From Streptomyces humi (lineage in GTDB: Bacteria; Actinomycetota; Actinomycetes; Streptomycetales; Streptomycetaceae), in the NCBI RefSeq assembly GCF_001005085.2, contig NZ_LBMU02000046.1:80443-144442 (forward strand): 64,000 bases of DNA. The letters run 5' to 3'. This document shows, in pieces, positions 8,922 through 16,306 of this stretch. A model generated the notes under the pieces. The model was given only the letters and a program-made list of their open reading frames with translations. It was not told the origin of the DNA and searched no databases. Within the stretch, counting starts at the first letter, position 1. Each line of letters starts with the position of its first letter. The translations under genes were made by a program, and so were the position numbers.

Positions 8922-9947
8922 ATGAAGGTAGGGGTACTGACCGGTGGCGGTGACTGTCCCGGTCTGAACGCCGTGATCCGCAGCGTCGTCCGCAAGGGCG
9001 TCCAGGAGTACGGCTTCGAGTTCGCAGGTTTCCGGGACGGCTGGCTCGGCGTGATCCAGGGCCGGGTGGTGCCGCTGGGCGTTCCCGAGGTACGGGGCAT
9101 CCTGCCACGCGGCGGCACCATTCTCGGGTCGTCCCGCACCAACCCGTTCAAGCACGAGGACGGTGTCGCCCGGATCCGGGAGACCCTTGCCGGGCACGGT
9201 GTCGACGCGCTCGTCGCGATCGGCGGCGAGGACACGCTGGGCGCGGCGGCGGAGCTGGGGCGGCAGGGGATCCGGATCGTCGGCGTGCCGAAGACGATCG
9301 ACAACGACGTGCCCGGTACCGACTACACCTTCGGTTTCGACACGGCGGTGGGTATCGCGACGGAGGCCATCGACCGTCTGCACACCACCGCCGAGTCGCA
9401 CATGCGCACCCTGGTGGTGGAGGTGATGGGCCGGCACTCCGGATGGATCGCCCTGCACGCGGGTGTCGCGGGCGGTGCCAACGTGATCCTCGTCCCGGAA
9501 CGGCCGTTCGACATCGACCAGGTGTGCGCGTGGGTGAAGAGCCGCTTCGAGTTCCACTACGCGCCGATCGTCGTCACCGCCGAGGGGGCCGTGCCCAAGG
9601 AGGGGCAGATGGTCCTGAAGGACCGGTCGCTGGACGAGTACGGCCATGTGCGGCTGTCCGGGATCGGGGAGTGGCTGGCCAGGGAGATCTCGCGGCGCAC
9701 CGGCACGGACGCCCGTACGACGGTGCTCGGTCACGTCCAGCGCGGCGGCACCCCGAGCGCCTTCGACCGGTGGCTGGCCACGCGCTTCGGACTGCACGCC
9801 GTCGACGCCGTCAAGGACGGCGCCTTCGGGACCATGGTCGCCCTCAGCGGCACCAGAATCGTACGGGTCCCGATCCCGGGCACCGAGGCCAGGACCAAGC
9901 TGGTCGATCCGGCGCTGTACGACGAGTTCGGGGTGTTCTTCGGCTAG
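8922..9947 (+). CDS. pfk: 6-phosphofructokinase, PPi-type active-site signature
   Basis: 341-residue group III phosphofructokinase. It starts MKVGVLTGGGDCPGLNAVIR at ATG 8922, preceded by GGGAGGG. Catalytic PKTIDNDVPGTD (about 124-135) and MGRHSGW are present. The phosphoryl-donor loop reads GGEDT, not GGDGS or GGEGT. Asp at the position of E. coli Gly104 together with the Lys of PKTIDND is the combination known from pyrophosphate-dependent enzymes, while ATP enzymes keep Gly. So PPi may be the phosphoryl donor; this is an inference from two residues. It adjoins universal stress genes of the dormancy-type island. Confidence 0.9.
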   Translation: MKVGVLTGGGDCPGLNAVIRSVVRKGVQEYGFEFAGFRDGWLGVIQGRVVPLGVPEVRGILPRGGTILGSSRTNPFKHEDGVARIRETLAGHGVDALVAIGGEDTLGAAAELGRQGIRIVGVPKTIDNDVPGTDYTFGFDTAVGIATEAIDRLHTTAESHMRTLVVEVMGRHSGWIALHAGVAGGANVILVPERPFDIDQVCAWVKSRFEFHYAPIVVTAEGAVPKEGQMVLKDRSLDEYGHVRLSGIGEWLAREISRRTGTDARTTVLGHVQRGGTPSAFDRWLATRFGLHAVDAVKDGAFGTMVALSGTRIVRVPIPGTEARTKLVDPALYDEFGVFFG

Positions 9948-9992
9948 GGCGTGCTGCGAAAGTCCCGCCTGCCTCACGACGCGACACGCCCT
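9946..9992. terminator. Possible terminator between convergent pfk and universal stress gene
   Basis: AGGGCGTG (9946-9953) and CACGCCCT (9985-9992) are exact inverted arms around a 31-base loop. It lies between converging genes, overlapping the pfk stop codon, so a bidirectional terminator is reasonable. No T-run, as usual in Streptomyces. Confidence 0.4.
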
Positions 9993-10023
9993 CGCGGTGT
10001 GGCCCTTCCGGGGTGCCGGCGGC

Positions 10024-10941
10024 TCAGCCGCCGTACGGTACGACCGCCAGCGGGCGGGCGGTGTGGTGCAGTACCGCGTGCGTGACCGGACCCAGCCGGT
10101 CCCGGCCGCCGCCCCGGCCCACGACCAGCAGGTCGGCTCCCCGGGACGCGTTCAGAAGGGCCTCCGCGGGATGGAGCAGGACGACGTCCGCGCGGACCGT
10201 CACCTCCGGGTACTTCTCCTGCCGGGTGCGCAGGGCGTCGGACAGCCGCAGGACCTCCTCGTCCTCCCAGGCGGCCCGGTCCTCCGAGGCCACGAACAGG
10301 GTCCGGGGCGACACGGCCGCGGCGGGCAGGGCCCACGCCCGCACCGCCCGGAGCACCGCGCCGCGCGACCGGGCCGCCCCGAACGCGAAGTCCGCCACCC
10401 CGTCGGCCGGGCGGTGCGCGTCGAGACCCAGCACGACCCGCGGAACGGCGTCCACCGGGCGTACGCCGTTGCCGGGGGCGCCCGGCCGCGGTCCGGGCAC
10501 CACGACGACGGGAAGGCCGGCCGCGGCCGCCACCCGAAGGGCCACCGAGCCCACCGCGAGGCCGTCGAAGCCGCCCGAGCCCCTGGCACCGACCACGAGC
10601 AGCCCGCAACCGTGCGCGGCCGACAGAAGGGCCTCGGCCGGGTCCTCGGCGCGCTGCTCAGCCGCCGTCCGCAGAGCCGGATGGCGGACCGAGAGGTCGG
10701 CGATCACCTCCTGGACGATGCGTTCGCCCACCTGGCGCAGCGTCTCCTCGGCCTGGCGGGGGACCACGTCGCCGGGAAGGGGCGGAGCGGCGTGCAGGAC
10801 GTGCAGCGGGACGTCCCGCAGCACCGCTTCCCGCGCCGCCCACTCGGCCGCGGCGAGACTGTGCGCGGATCCGTCGACACCGGTCAGCACGGGGTGGCTC
10901 ATCACGCCCTCCTCGGCCCCGGTCAGCACGGGGTGGCTCAT
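10024..10941 (-). CDS. Universal stress protein, tandem UspA domains
   Basis: Two UspA domains in about 305 residues. Domain 1 opens HPVLTGVDGSAHS and has the ATP motif GARG-x9-GS. Domain 2 has GRGG-x9-HA, missing the final G(S/T), so it probably no longer binds ATP in the standard way. The translation start is duplicated: a 39-base tandem repeat copies the Shine-Dalgarno sequence GAGGAGG, the ATG and the next codons, giving alternative ATGs at 10941 and 10902 in the same frame. The ATG at 10902 begins MSHPVLTGVDGS, the normal family start. Convergent with pfk; next to the DevR-like regulator. Confidence 0.9.
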   Translation of the reverse strand: MSHPVLTGAEEGVMSHPVLTGVDGSAHSLAAAEWAAREAVLRDVPLHVLHAAPPLPGDVVPRQAEETLRQVGERIVQEVIADLSVRHPALRTAAEQRAEDPAEALLSAAHGCGLLVVGARGSGGFDGLAVGSVALRVAAAAGLPVVVVPGPRPGAPGNGVRPVDAVPRVVLGLDAHRPADGVADFAFGAARSRGAVLRAVRAWALPAAAVSPRTLFVASEDRAAWEDEEVLRLSDALRTRQEKYPEVTVRADVVLLHPAEALLNASRGADLLVVGRGGGRDRLGPVTHAVLHHTARPLAVVPYGG

Positions 10942-10959
10942 CACGCCCTCCTCGGCCCC
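10882..10959 (-). repeat. 39-bp perfect tandem duplication over the start of the universal stress gene
   Basis: Copies 10882-10920 and 10921-10959 are identical. Each contains, on the minus strand, GAGGAGG, a GTGATG start and the codons for SHPVLT. Because 39 is divisible by three, both starts are in frame and differ by 13 residues. Confidence 0.95.
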
Positions 10960-11071
10960 GGTCCCCGTTCACTCACGTGCTCTGCTCCTTCACTCTTCCA
11001 CGGCGGCCCCGGTACGGCCCCGCAGGCGAGGTACCGCGGCCCGCCGCGAGCAGGGCCGCGGGCCGCCACCG

Positions 11072-11773
11072 TCACCTCGGCGGATGGCCACCGGACCCCG
11101 GCTGTTCGAGGTGGGAGGCGAGGACCGCGGCCTGGACGCGGCGCTGGACGCCCAGCTTGGCGAGCAGGCGGGAGATGTGGTTCTTGACGGTCTTCTCGGA
11201 GAGGTAGAGCTTCTTGCCGATCTCGCGGTTCGTGAGGCCGTCCCCGATGAGGGTGAGGATGTCGCGCTCGCGGGGGGACAGGCCCGCGAGCTCGGCCGGC
11301 AGGGCGGGCGTCTCGGCGGGGTCGGCGCGCAGCGATCGCATCAGGCGGGCGGTGGTCGCGGGGTCGAGCATGGACTGGCCGGAGGCGACGGTACGCACCG
11401 CGGAGACCAGGTCGGAGCCCTTGATCTGCTTGAGGACGTAGCCGGAGGCCCCGGCCATGATCGCGTCGAGCAGGGCCTCCTCGTCGTCGAAGGAGGTGAG
11501 CATGAGGCAGGCCAGGCCGGGCATCTGGTCGCGCAGTTCCCGGCAGACGGTGATGCCGTCGCCGTCGGGCAGGCGGACGTCGAGGACGGCGACGTGCGGG
11601 CGCAGCGCCGGGCCGCGGGCGAGGGCGTGCTGGACCGTGCCGGCGTCGCCCACCACCGAGATGTCGGGCTCCGCGTCCAGGAGGTCCGTCAGGCCACGCC
11701 GGACCACCTCGTGGTCGTCCAGCAGGAACACCCGGATCGGGTCCTGTTCCGTGAAGGTGCGTGACTGCGTCAT
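11072..11773 (-). CDS. DevR/OsdR-like response regulator (NarL/LuxR family)
   Basis: 233-residue two-component regulator. The receiver domain (about 10-130) has acidic pocket LLDDHEVVRRGL, phospho-acceptor Asp in VAVLDVRLPDG, the LTSFDD switch region and Lys in GYVLKQIKG. The LuxR HTH (about 165-225) has GLTNREIGKKLYLSEKTVKN and SRLLAKLG. Recalled similarity to M. tuberculosis DevR/DosR is high in both domains, including the TVKN recognition helix. Surrounding stress genes match the known content of DevR/OsdR regulons. No histidine kinase gene is present nearby. ATG at 11773. An inverted repeat of the island-wide type lies 88 bp upstream, suggesting autoregulation. Confidence 0.93.
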   Translation of the reverse strand: MTQSRTFTEQDPIRVFLLDDHEVVRRGLTDLLDAEPDISVVGDAGTVQHALARGPALRPHVAVLDVRLPDGDGITVCRELRDQMPGLACLMLTSFDDEEALLDAIMAGASGYVLKQIKGSDLVSAVRTVASGQSMLDPATTARLMRSLRADPAETPALPAELAGLSPRERDILTLIGDGLTNREIGKKLYLSEKTVKNHISRLLAKLGVQRRVQAAVLASHLEQPGSGGHPPR

Positions 11774-11857
11774 GACGACCTCTCGTCCTCGCCGGGTGCC
11801 GCGGGACGGACCGCCGACCGCCCCGGGCCGATCATCGCGCCGCAGGGGCGGGGCACG

Positions 11858-12553
11858 CTAGGGCCGTCCGGCCCCACTCGCGGGTTCCGCGGCGGGCGCG
11901 GGCGCCGTGTTCGGGGACAGGCCGAAGTCCACGTCCACCACGCCCTCGACGGCCCTCACCAGCCGGGCCGCCACAGGCACCAGGGACGTGTCCGGGATCC
12001 GGCCCGCGAGCGTCACGACCCCGTCGTGGACGTCCACGCGCAGCGCCGAGCCGCAGAACGGGAACAACTGCGACACGATGTCCCGCCGGACCTCCTCGGC
12101 GATCTCCTCGTCGTCGCGCAGGAAGACCTTGAGCAGGTCGGCGCGGCTCACCACGCCCTGGAGGACGCCCACGGCGTCGGCCACCGGCAGGCGCTTCACC
12201 CTGGACCGTGCCATGATCCGCGCGGCCTGCGCGAGAGTCGCGTCCGCGTGGACGGTGACCGCGGGCGAGGTCATCAGCTCGCCCGCGGTCAGGGCACCTG
12301 CCCTCTCGGCCGGGCCGTGGAGCCGGGGCGGCTGCGCGGACCCGTCCTGGTCGCCGTCCCGGAACTCCTCCTCGTGCAGCAGGTCCGCCTCGGAGACGAC
12401 GCCGACGACCCGGCCCTCGCCCTCGACCACGGGCAGGGCGCTGATCCGCCAGTCCCGCATGAGCCGCACGAGCTCCTTGAAGGGCGCCTCGCGTCCGACG
12501 CTCACGACGGTCGTCGTCATGACGTCGCTGACGGTGTGCGGCGTGCCGTGCAT
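11858..12553 (-). CDS. CBS-CBS-BON domain protein
   Basis: 231 residues. The first CBS domain carries VSDVMTTTVVSVGREAPF and RVVGVVSEADLL. The second carries MTSPAVTVHADATL and GVVSRADLLKVFLRDDEE. A BON domain (about 150-210) has VDVHDGVVTLAGRIPD and VEGVVDVDFGLS. CBS pairs bind adenine nucleotides in other proteins; BON domains associate with membranes or partners. One of three paralogues in the island. It follows the lone cNMP-fold gene by 14 bases, so it is probably co-transcribed. ATG 12553 has GGAGG upstream. The C-terminal codons contain an operator-like inverted repeat. Confidence 0.92.
   Translation of the reverse strand: MHGTPHTVSDVMTTTVVSVGREAPFKELVRLMRDWRISALPVVEGEGRVVGVVSEADLLHEEEFRDGDQDGSAQPPRLHGPAERAGALTAGELMTSPAVTVHADATLAQAARIMARSRVKRLPVADAVGVLQGVVSRADLLKVFLRDDEEIAEEVRRDIVSQLFPFCGSALRVDVHDGVVTLAGRIPDTSLVPVAARLVRAVEGVVDVDFGLSPNTAPAPAAEPASGAGRP
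11861..11874. promoter_or_regulatory. Candidate operator GGGCC-GTCC-GGCCC before the response regulator
   Basis: Perfect inverted repeat with 5-base arms and N4 centre, inside the last codons of the CBS-BON gene and 88 bp upstream of the response regulator ATG. It shares spacing and arms with the sites upstream of other island genes. Confidence 0.5.
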
Positions 12554-12567
12554 GGGGTCCACCTCCG

Positions 12568-13032
12568 TCAGTTGTTCGAGCCGGCGCCGTACGGGGCGTA
12601 CAGGTCGAGCAGTCGGGTACGGGCCGCGCGCAGCCGGTGGGCCAGTACCCCGCCCACCCACTGGTCGACGGCGTTCGCCAGCGCCGGGTCGTCCCGGCAC
12701 AGGGACCTGACGGCCTCCGCGTCGAACTGCCAGGCCCGCACCGGGGTCGTCGCCTCGGCGCCCAGTTGCCACACGTGCGGGCCGAACAGCCAGGACCAGC
12801 CGACCAGTTCGTTGGGGCCCAGGTTCTCGATGACGGCCGCCCGGCGGCCGGGCACATGCAGGTCCAGCTCGACCCGGCCGGTGCGGATGATCCAGAACCG
12901 GTCGGCGCGGCCCCCCTCGTCGAAGAGCCGGACCCCGGGGGCGAAGGACACCTCCCGAGCCGTCCCCGTCAGCCGCTCCCGGTACGGGGCCGGGAGCGCG
13001 CGCAGCACGCTGAGGGTCGGTGATGCGTTCAT
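12568..13032 (-). CDS. Stand-alone cyclic-nucleotide-binding-fold protein
   Basis: 154 residues holding only a CNB (Crp/Fnr N-terminal) fold, with no DNA-binding HTH. Motifs: VSFAPGVRLFDEGGRADRFW, then IIRTGRVELDL and the cassette LGPNELVGWSWLFGP. The conserved Arg that binds the cyclic phosphate in CRP is not recognisable (HVWQLGAEA instead), so cAMP binding is doubtful. ATG 13032 has GGGAGG 6 bases upstream. First gene of a two-gene unit with the CBS-BON protein. It is divergent from a universal stress gene, with operator-like repeats between. Confidence 0.86.
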   Translation of the reverse strand: MNASPTLSVLRALPAPYRERLTGTAREVSFAPGVRLFDEGGRADRFWIIRTGRVELDLHVPGRRAAVIENLGPNELVGWSWLFGPHVWQLGAEATTPVRAWQFDAEAVRSLCRDDPALANAVDQWVGGVLAHRLRAARTRLLDLYAPYGAGSNN

Positions 13033-13100
13033 GGCGGCCTCCCGGCACAGGCGTACGTGGTCCTGGTGCCAGCGTGTGCCGCCGGCCGCGGTCCCGCCAT

Positions 13101-13115
13101 GGGCCGAGTGGGCCC
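13101..13115. promoter_or_regulatory. Candidate operator GGGCC-GAGTG-GGCCC
   Basis: Inverted repeat with 5-base spacer, extended to T and A at the flanks (13100-13116). It lies 69 bp upstream of the lone cNMP-fold gene and in the shared promoter with the divergent universal stress gene. Same family as the other GGGCC/GGCCC sites. Confidence 0.6.
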
Positions 13116-13165
13116 ACCGCCACGGGACCATCAGCCCGCTCCCTCGGCGGTCGCCTCGTGCGCCC

Positions 13166-13179
13166 GGGCCGAACGGCCC
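13166..13179. promoter_or_regulatory. Candidate operator GGGCC-GAAC-GGCCC
   Basis: Perfect inverted repeat with N4 centre, 84 bp upstream of the universal stress gene ATG at 13263. With the site at 13101 it makes a pair 65 bp apart (about six helical turns) between divergent genes. Confidence 0.65.
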
Positions 13180-13262
13180 CTCGTGAGGACCTGCGGCCCC
13201 TGCCGGACCCCCCGTCGCGGGACGACCCTCGTGCCGGAATCCCCGATCAGGAGGAACAGATC

Positions 13263-14219
13263 ATGACCCGTACCGTCACCGTCGGCCTCGACCCTGAGGA
13301 GCACATCATGAAGGCAGCGGCCGTACGAGCTTTCGGTGAGCCCCTGGGCGTCCCGCCCGTCGTCGTCGCCGTCGACGGCTCGGAGCCCGGTCTGCGGGCC
13401 GTCGACTGGGCGGCCGACGAAGCCGTCCTGCGCGGCCTGCCGCTGCGGCTGGTGTACGCCTCGCTGTGGGAGCGGTACGAGGGCGCCCACCTCGGCGAGG
13501 GCCTTCACAAGCCGTCCGAGGAGCTCATGGCCGAGGACATCGTCGGCGTGGCGGCGCGGCGCGCCCGGAGCCGGCAGCCCCAAGTGCGGGTGACCACCGA
13601 GGTACTGGTCGAGGAACCCGAGTACGCACTGGTCCACGAGAGCCGGGACGCCACCCTGCTGGTGATGGGCACCCGGGGCCGCAGCGGCCTGGCCGAGGCG
13701 CTGCTGGGCTCCGTGAGCCTGACCGTCGCCGGGCACGCGCACTGCCCGCTGGTCGTCGTGCGCGGCAACCACGACAACCAGGCGGCGCGGCCGGTCCACG
13801 GCAGGATCGTCCTGGGCGTCGGCGCGCACGGCAAGGGGTCCGCGGCCGTGCGCTTCGGCTACGAGGAGGCGCGGCGGCGCGGGGCGGTCCTGGACGCCGT
13901 ACGGGCCTGGCGCACACCCGCACACGAGACCACCGACCACCCCCTGATGTCCGGAGAACCGGCCCGGCTGCACGAGCGGCAGGCGGTGGAGGCCCTGGAC
14001 TCGGCTCTGGAGAACGTCCCCGCCGACGTCGAAGCGCACCGGCACACGGTCGAGGGCGACGCGCGGCCGGTTCTCGTGGCCGCCTCGTACGACGCCGACC
14101 TGCTGGTCGTCGGAGCCCGGCGCCGCCCACGGACGTTCGGGCTCCAGCTGGGCCGGGTCGCCCACGGCGTGCTGCACCGCTCCGCGTGCCCGGTCGTCGT
14201 CGTACCCGAGCCGGCGTGA
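13263..14219 (+). CDS. Universal stress protein, tandem UspA domains
   Basis: 318 residues with two UspA domains after a short leader. Domain 1 (PVVVAVDGSEPGLRAVDWAA) has an intact ATP motif GTRG-x9-GS. Domain 2 has GARRRPRTFGLQLGR, lacking the second and third glycine positions. ATG 13263 is supported by GGAGG 9 bases upstream; an in-frame ATG at 13309, also with GAGGAG, would give a shorter product starting MKAAAVRAF. Cytosolic stress protein of the island; its product is close to the third paralogue at 18767 (both carry LRLVYASLWERYE). Confidence 0.92.
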   Translation: MTRTVTVGLDPEEHIMKAAAVRAFGEPLGVPPVVVAVDGSEPGLRAVDWAADEAVLRGLPLRLVYASLWERYEGAHLGEGLHKPSEELMAEDIVGVAARRARSRQPQVRVTTEVLVEEPEYALVHESRDATLLVMGTRGRSGLAEALLGSVSLTVAGHAHCPLVVVRGNHDNQAARPVHGRIVLGVGAHGKGSAAVRFGYEEARRRGAVLDAVRAWRTPAHETTDHPLMSGEPARLHERQAVEALDSALENVPADVEAHRHTVEGDARPVLVAASYDADLLVVGARRRPRTFGLQLGRVAHGVLHRSACPVVVVPEPA

Positions 14220-14248
14220 CCTCGGTCTGGGCCCGTCGGCCGGCGCGG

Positions 14249-14262
14249 GGGCCGGACGGCCC
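14249..14262. promoter_or_regulatory. Candidate operator GGGCC-GGAC-GGCCC before the alcohol dehydrogenase
   Basis: Perfect inverted repeat, N4 centre, 101 bp upstream of the dehydrogenase ATG in the short gap after the universal stress gene. Suggests an internal promoter of the island regulon. Confidence 0.65.
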
Positions 14263-14362
14263 AAGCGCGGGCTTCCCGAGCCGGGACACGATGGAGGCGC
14301 GGGGCAGCCGCGGCGCCGTCGGCGCCCGGCCCCGCGGCGGACCAAGGACGGTGAGCGACCCC

Positions 14363-15430
14363 ATGAAGGCCCTCGTGTTCCACGGCCCCGGGCAGTCCGC
14401 CTGGGAAGAGGTCCCCGACCCCGCCGTCAAGGAGCCCACCGACGTCGTCGTGCGCGTGGACGCCGTCACGATCTGCGGGACGGACCTGCACATCCTCAAG
14501 GGCGACGTCCCCGAGGTGCGGCCCGGCACGGTCCTCGGGCACGAGGCCGTCGGCGAGATCGTCGAGGTCGGCGGCGACGTACGGACCGTACGGCCGGGCG
14601 ACCGGGTGCTGGTCTCCTGCATCAGCTCCTGCGGGCGCTGCGCCTACTGCCGGGAGCGGATGTACGGCCAGTGCCGGGGCGGCGGAGGCTGGATCCTCGG
14701 CCACCTGATCGACGGCACCCAGGCCGAGTACGTCCGCGTCCCCTTCGCGGACCTGTCGGTCCACGCACTGCCCGCCACCCTCGACAGCAGGGACGCCGTG
14801 CTGTTCGCGGACATCTTCCCGACCTCCTACGAGGTGGGCGTCCGCAACGGGCACGTCCGTCCCGGCGACACCGTCGTCGTCGTGGGCGCCGGACCCGTCG
14901 GACTCGCGGCGATCAGCACGGCACGGCTGTTCTCGCCCGAGCGGATCATCGCGGTGGACCTGGCCCCGGCCCGGCTGGAGGCCGCCCACCGGTTCGGCGC
15001 GGACGCCGTGGCCGACATCCACGAGGCCCCGGCCCAACTGGTCGCGGACCTCACCGACGGGCTGGGCGCGGACGTGGTGATCGAGGCCGTCGGCGTGCCG
15101 GAGAGCTTCGAGTCGTGCGCCCGCATGGTGCGGCCCGGCGGGCACGTCGCCAACATCGGCGTGCACGGCAGGCCGGTGACCCTGCACCTGGAAGACCTGT
15201 GGAGCAGGAACGTCACCATCACCACCGGCCTGGTGGACACCCACTCCACGCCCACCCTGCTGCGGATGGCCGCGGCCGGCCGGCTGCCCACCGGGCAACT
15301 GGTCACCCACACCTTCCCGTTGGCGCGCATGGAGGAGGCGTACGACGTCTTCCGCCGGGCCGGCGAGACCGCCGCGCTCAAGGTCGTGCTCGGCGGTGAG
15401 CAGCACGAGGTCGCCATCCCCGCGGCCTGA
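14363..15430 (+). CDS. Zinc-dependent alcohol dehydrogenase
   Basis: 355-residue medium-chain dehydrogenase/reductase. Catalytic zinc ligands lie in TICGTDLHI and GHEAVGEI. The structural zinc is held by four Cys in SSCGRCAYCRERMYGQC. The Rossmann motif is VVGAGPVGLAA. It probably interconverts an alcohol and aldehyde or ketone with NAD(H), helping redox balance when respiration stops (inference from the island). ATG 14363; the downstream HTH-oxidase fusion begins 19 bases after the stop, so the two are likely one operon. Confidence 0.93.
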   Translation: MKALVFHGPGQSAWEEVPDPAVKEPTDVVVRVDAVTICGTDLHILKGDVPEVRPGTVLGHEAVGEIVEVGGDVRTVRPGDRVLVSCISSCGRCAYCRERMYGQCRGGGGWILGHLIDGTQAEYVRVPFADLSVHALPATLDSRDAVLFADIFPTSYEVGVRNGHVRPGDTVVVVGAGPVGLAAISTARLFSPERIIAVDLAPARLEAAHRFGADAVADIHEAPAQLVADLTDGLGADVVIEAVGVPESFESCARMVRPGGHVANIGVHGRPVTLHLEDLWSRNVTITTGLVDTHSTPTLLRMAAAGRLPTGQLVTHTFPLARMEEAYDVFRRAGETAALKVVLGGEQHEVAIPAA

Positions 15431-15449
15431 CGAGAGGACGTGACAGGCC

Positions 15450-16124
15450 ATGGCCGAACAAGTGCACCCGGGCAGGGTGGAGCGGCCGCCGCTCGGTGAC
15501 CTGGGCCGCCGGCTCATGACCCGCCGGCTCGAACTGGGCCTCACCCGCAGGGAGACGGCCGTCCGCGCCGGTGTCGCGCCCGGCTACCTCCAGTACCTGG
15601 AGGAGAACCCGCTCGCCGCACCCGGCACCGGTGCGCTGCTGCGACTGGCCGAGGTGCTGCACACCACTCTGACCCATCTCACCGGTGGCGACACCGAGAC
15701 CCCGCCGGGCTCCGGACGGGCGGCACACGCCCCGGAGTTCGCCGAGCTGAGCCCCGCGCAGTGCATGACGCTGCTGGGCACCCACGGCGTGGGACGGCTC
15801 GGTGTGCCCACGGCCGGCGGGCCGGTGATCGTGCCGGTCAACTACAGCGTCGTCGAAGGCGCGATCGTCTACCGGACGGCTCCTGGGACGACCCCGGCGC
15901 TCGCCGCCGGCCACCGGGTGGCCTTCGAGACCGACCGGATCGACGACACGTTCAGCGAGGGATGGAGCGTGCTGGTCCAGGGCCGCGCGCACACCGTGAC
16001 CGAGCCGGACGAGATACACCGGCTCACGGCGTCGGCGCACAGCACACCCTGGGCCGGGGGCCGCCGCGACCTGTGGATGCGCGTCGAACCCGACGTCGTG
16101 ACCGGGCGTCGTATCAGGGCGTGA
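15450..16124 (+). CDS. HTH (Xre)-pyridoxamine 5'-phosphate oxidase-like fusion
   Basis: 224 residues. Residues about 15-75 are an Xre-type helix-turn-helix (LGRRLMTRRLELGLTRRETA, RAGVAPGYLQYLEENP). Residues about 90-220 are a split-barrel flavin-binding domain of the pyridoxamine-oxidase-like superfamily (CMTLLGTHGVGRLGVP, PVNYSVVEGAIVYRTAPG, FSEGWSVLVQGRAHTV). The barrel could bind FMN, F420 or heme and sense redox state for the HTH, but no ligand is visible. AGAGGACGTG precedes ATG 15450. Its stop codon lies in a triplicated 15-base repeat. Confidence 0.88.
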   Translation: MAEQVHPGRVERPPLGDLGRRLMTRRLELGLTRRETAVRAGVAPGYLQYLEENPLAAPGTGALLRLAEVLHTTLTHLTGGDTETPPGSGRAAHAPEFAELSPAQCMTLLGTHGVGRLGVPTAGGPVIVPVNYSVVEGAIVYRTAPGTTPALAAGHRVAFETDRIDDTFSEGWSVLVQGRAHTVTEPDEIHRLTASAHSTPWAGGRRDLWMRVEPDVVTGRRIRA

Positions 16125-16165
16125 TCCGGCGGTGCGTGATCCGGCGGTGCGTGATCCGGCGGTGC
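16121..16165 (+). repeat. Three 15-bp tandem repeats beginning at a stop codon
   Basis: GTGATCCGGCGGTGC occurs three times without change. The TGA in copy 1 is the stop of the HTH-oxidase gene. As the unit is a multiple of three, copies 2 and 3 repeat the same stop in frame. Confidence 0.95.
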
Positions 16166-16223
16166 GGCAAGAGGCCCGCCGCCACCTGGGCACCCCGCCC
16201 GGGGAACCCCGGACCGTCGCCGA

Positions 16224-16237
16224 GGGCCGCCCGGCCC
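16224..16237. promoter_or_regulatory. Candidate operator GGGCC-GCCC-GGCCC
   Basis: Perfect inverted repeat with N4 centre, 70 bp upstream of the ATG of the CBS-BON gene at 16307. Confidence 0.62.
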
Positions 16238-16306
16238 ATGCCCCGAGCGGAGAAAAGGCGGAGGCTGGAAGTGTCGCAGGACGGCATCCCACCCCTGGAG
16301 GTCGCC

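Noticed and set aside
9946..9992. Inverted repeat as the end of an insertion sequence
   Set aside because: No transposase fragment, no second end and no target duplication; a terminator is simpler.
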